DNA from: Lachnospiraceae bacterium
Lineage (GTDB): Bacteria; Bacillota; Clostridia; Lachnospirales; Lachnospiraceae
DNA: 64,000 bases
Reading direction: 5' to 3'
Assembly: GCA_017461045.1 (NCBI GenBank)
Contig: JAFTZJ010000048.1
Coordinates: 62,001 to 126,000 of the forward strand
A program made the position numbers and the translations under genes. The stretch's first letter is position 1. Every line of letters starts with the position of its first letter. The notes beneath the pieces were generated by a model. That model had not been told where the DNA came from and did no database searches. It saw nothing but the letters and a program-made list of their open reading frames with translations. Positions 62,821-64,000 of the stretch are shown one piece after another.

Positions 62821-64000
62821 ATGAAGGTTAGAGCGAAGAAACTATGTGGCATTTTATGTGCAGCAGTTATGGTAATGGGATTTAGTGGCTGTCAGAGCAT
62901 TTTCCCGGATATGGGTAACGGACAGTTGCAGGGTGGTGAGCTATCAAGTGAAGGACAATCTGATGCTAATGACGATATTACTATAGATAAGAAGCTGATT
63001 GAGGCTTTGGATACAGAAAGTAGTGTAGTGTCTGTTAGCATTGATGAAACGGAGCAGATTGAAGTTACATTTACGAAATCAGAGGATGCCGTATATCGGT
63101 TACAGTATTCATCTTCAGATGAGTCGATTTTCACGGTTACACCGGATGGAACCGTGCAGGGAATTGCGGCCGGTAAGGCAACGGTGTTTGTGGAGGATAT
63201 TTTTAGCGGATTAAAAGCAAAGGTACTGGTGTTGGTTCATGAAACTTGTTCGGCAGAGTCGATTCGTCTTTCTGTAGAAGAGTTAGTAATTAGTGTTGAT
63301 GAATCTGTCGGAATCACCGCAACTGTATTGCCACAGGAAGCAGAAGATAAAGAAGTTACATGGAAGAGTAGTGATGAATCTATTGCAACAGTAAGTTCAG
63401 AGGGTGAAGTGACCGGTGTAGCAAAGGGTAAATGCGTGATTACAGCTACCTTGAAAGCAGATACTTCCATTCTGGCAGAAGTGGCAGTAGAAGTAACAGA
63501 AGATAAGAGTGCTACAGATGCAAACGGAACCGATGGTAATAATGCTAATAACAATGGTTCTAATAGCGGTAGTAGTAATAATTCCGGCAATAATACGAAT
63601 GCCAATAGTGGAAATAATAGCAATTCGGGAAGCAGTAACTCCAATAGTGCTAATAATAACAATAATAGCAATAATAATAACAATTCCAATAACAGTTCAT
63701 CCGGTGGAAGTACAGCAGGAACAACCGCTGCTACGACAGAAGAAGCTACAACAGAGACGCAAGCAGCATACTATATGGACGGATATGCAGAGCAAGTGCT
63801 TAGTATAGTAAATGCAAGAAGAGCAGAAGCAGGATTGGCACCATTGTCAATGAATTATACTTTGGTTTCAGCAGCAAAGGTACGTGCCGGTGAGATTACC
63901 CAAAGCTTTTCTCATACAAGACCAAATGGCAGTAGTTGTTTTACTGCATTTAGTGAAGCCGGTGTTGGCTATTCCGGTGCCGGTGAGAACATTGCAGCAG
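62821..64000 (+). CDS. Lipoprotein with Big2-like domains, Asn/Ser-rich linker and CAP domain (3' end outside)
   Basis: Open to the window end (393 residues seen). Lipoprotein signal with lipobox GFSGC, Cys24. Two bacterial Ig-like (Big2) units follow: VVSVSIDETEQIEVTF ... PDGTVQGIAAGKATV, and IRLSVEELVISVDESVG ... SDESIATVSSEGEVTGVAKG. A linker of about 65 residues rich in Asn, Ser and Gly (about 238-300) leads to a CAP/SCP domain with SIVNARRAEAGLAPL, FSHTRPNGSSCF and GAGENIAA. GGGGG serves as SD. Anchored outside the membrane; CAP proteins have mixed roles. A start of CAP histidine positions is visible; the rest is cut. Confidence 0.88.
   Translation, partial: MKVRAKKLCGILCAAVMVMGFSGCQSIFPDMGNGQLQGGELSSEGQSDANDDITIDKKLIEALDTESSVVSVSIDETEQIEVTFTKSEDAVYRLQYSSSDESIFTVTPDGTVQGIAAGKATVFVEDIFSGLKAKVLVLVHETCSAESIRLSVEELVISVDESVGITATVLPQEAEDKEVTWKSSDESIATVSSEGEVTGVAKGKCVITATLKADTSILAEVAVEVTEDKSATDANGTDGNNANNNGSNSGSSNNSGNNTNANSGNNSNSGSSNSNSANNNNNSNNNNNSNNSSSGGSTAGTTAATTEEATTETQAAYYMDGYAEQVLSIVNARRAEAGLAPLSMNYTLVSAAKVRAGEITQSFSHTRPNGSSCFTAFSEAGVGYSGAGENIAA
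63514..63710 (+). repeat. Asn/Ser/Gly codon-rich linker repeat
   Basis: AAT/AAC/AGT/GGT-rich, irregular low-complexity stretch inside the CAP lipoprotein, producing a long false open frame on the opposite strand. Confidence 0.75.

Noticed and set aside
63237..63689. 150-residue Leu-rich minus-strand frame
   Set aside because: It mirrors the Asn/Ser-rich linker of the CAP lipoprotein; low complexity, no SD.

Overview
The window reads as a chromosomal segment of a low-GC, Gram-positive, anaerobic, endospore-forming Clostridia member, most likely Lachnospiraceae-like (inference). The grounds are strong GGAGG-type ribosome binding sites, frequent TTG/GTG starts, a complete spoIIAA-spoIIAB-sigF operon followed by spoVAA/AB/AC, a CIRCE element, a CsoR operator, AddAB instead of RecBCD, and an infC operon with an ATT start. 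Nearly all genes lie on the + strand. I see no insertion sequence, prophage, CRISPR array or rRNA operon, and no gene-free stretch longer than about 260 bases.

Layout. 1-9631: an export/surface-type operon made of an ABC ATPase (only its last codons are inside), an ABC-2 permease, a Q/N/G-rich membrane protein, a MoxR ATPase, a DUF58 protein and two large membrane-anchored VWA proteins. 9696-14008: a CaCA exchanger, an ECF S component, a class V aminotransferase, an HPr-like protein lacking the phosphorylatable histidine, and a D-2-hydroxyacid dehydrogenase. 14078-19856: a polysaccharide deacetylase, then a folate operon (folC, HD hydrolase, folP, folB-folK fusion) and pheA. 19881-24392: polyphosphate exopolyphosphatase, ppk1 and a TtcA-type tRNA thiolase, then tRNA-Leu(TAG). 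24628-25373: a small AT-rich two-gene cassette with a zeta-toxin-like kinase. 25460-26920: a DUF1846 protein on the minus strand.

27042-30047 is a copper module: a CsoR operator inside its own promoter, csoR, and copA carrying a CopZ-like domain that also has its own internal ribosome binding site. Then follow a ThiF/TcdA protein, a CIRCE-controlled hsp20, an HtrA protease, an EamA transporter, a Csp-like subtilase and a formate/nitrite-type channel. 36634-39992 is a probable manganese (yybP-ykoY) riboswitch with its terminator, an unrecognised 142-residue secreted or membrane protein, and a P2-type cation ATPase. 40014-46718 holds a PiT phosphate transporter with its DUF47 partner, a DUF368 protein, a metallo-beta-lactamase-fold enzyme, topoisomerase III, a beta-helix acyltransferase-like protein and an FMN-bind-like protein. 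46846-57449 holds addB-addA, queF, a second folC with a tiny overlapping gene, and a zinc-ribbon/TPR protein. 57492-61348 is the forespore sigma-F operon and a partial spoVA set. 61366-62717 is the infC-rpmI-rplT operon with promoter, structured leader and attenuator. 62821 to the end is a truncated lipoprotein with Big2-like domains, an Asn/Ser-rich linker and a CAP domain.

The points I would look at first are: the Mn riboswitch feeding an uncharacterised small protein plus ATPase; the in-frame CopA-CopZ arrangement with an internal start; the HD hydrolase embedded in the folate operon; the zeta-like cassette; the His-less HPr; and the ABC/MoxR/VWA operon, whose substrate is unknown. All functional names come from motif recognition by eye; no database search was run.
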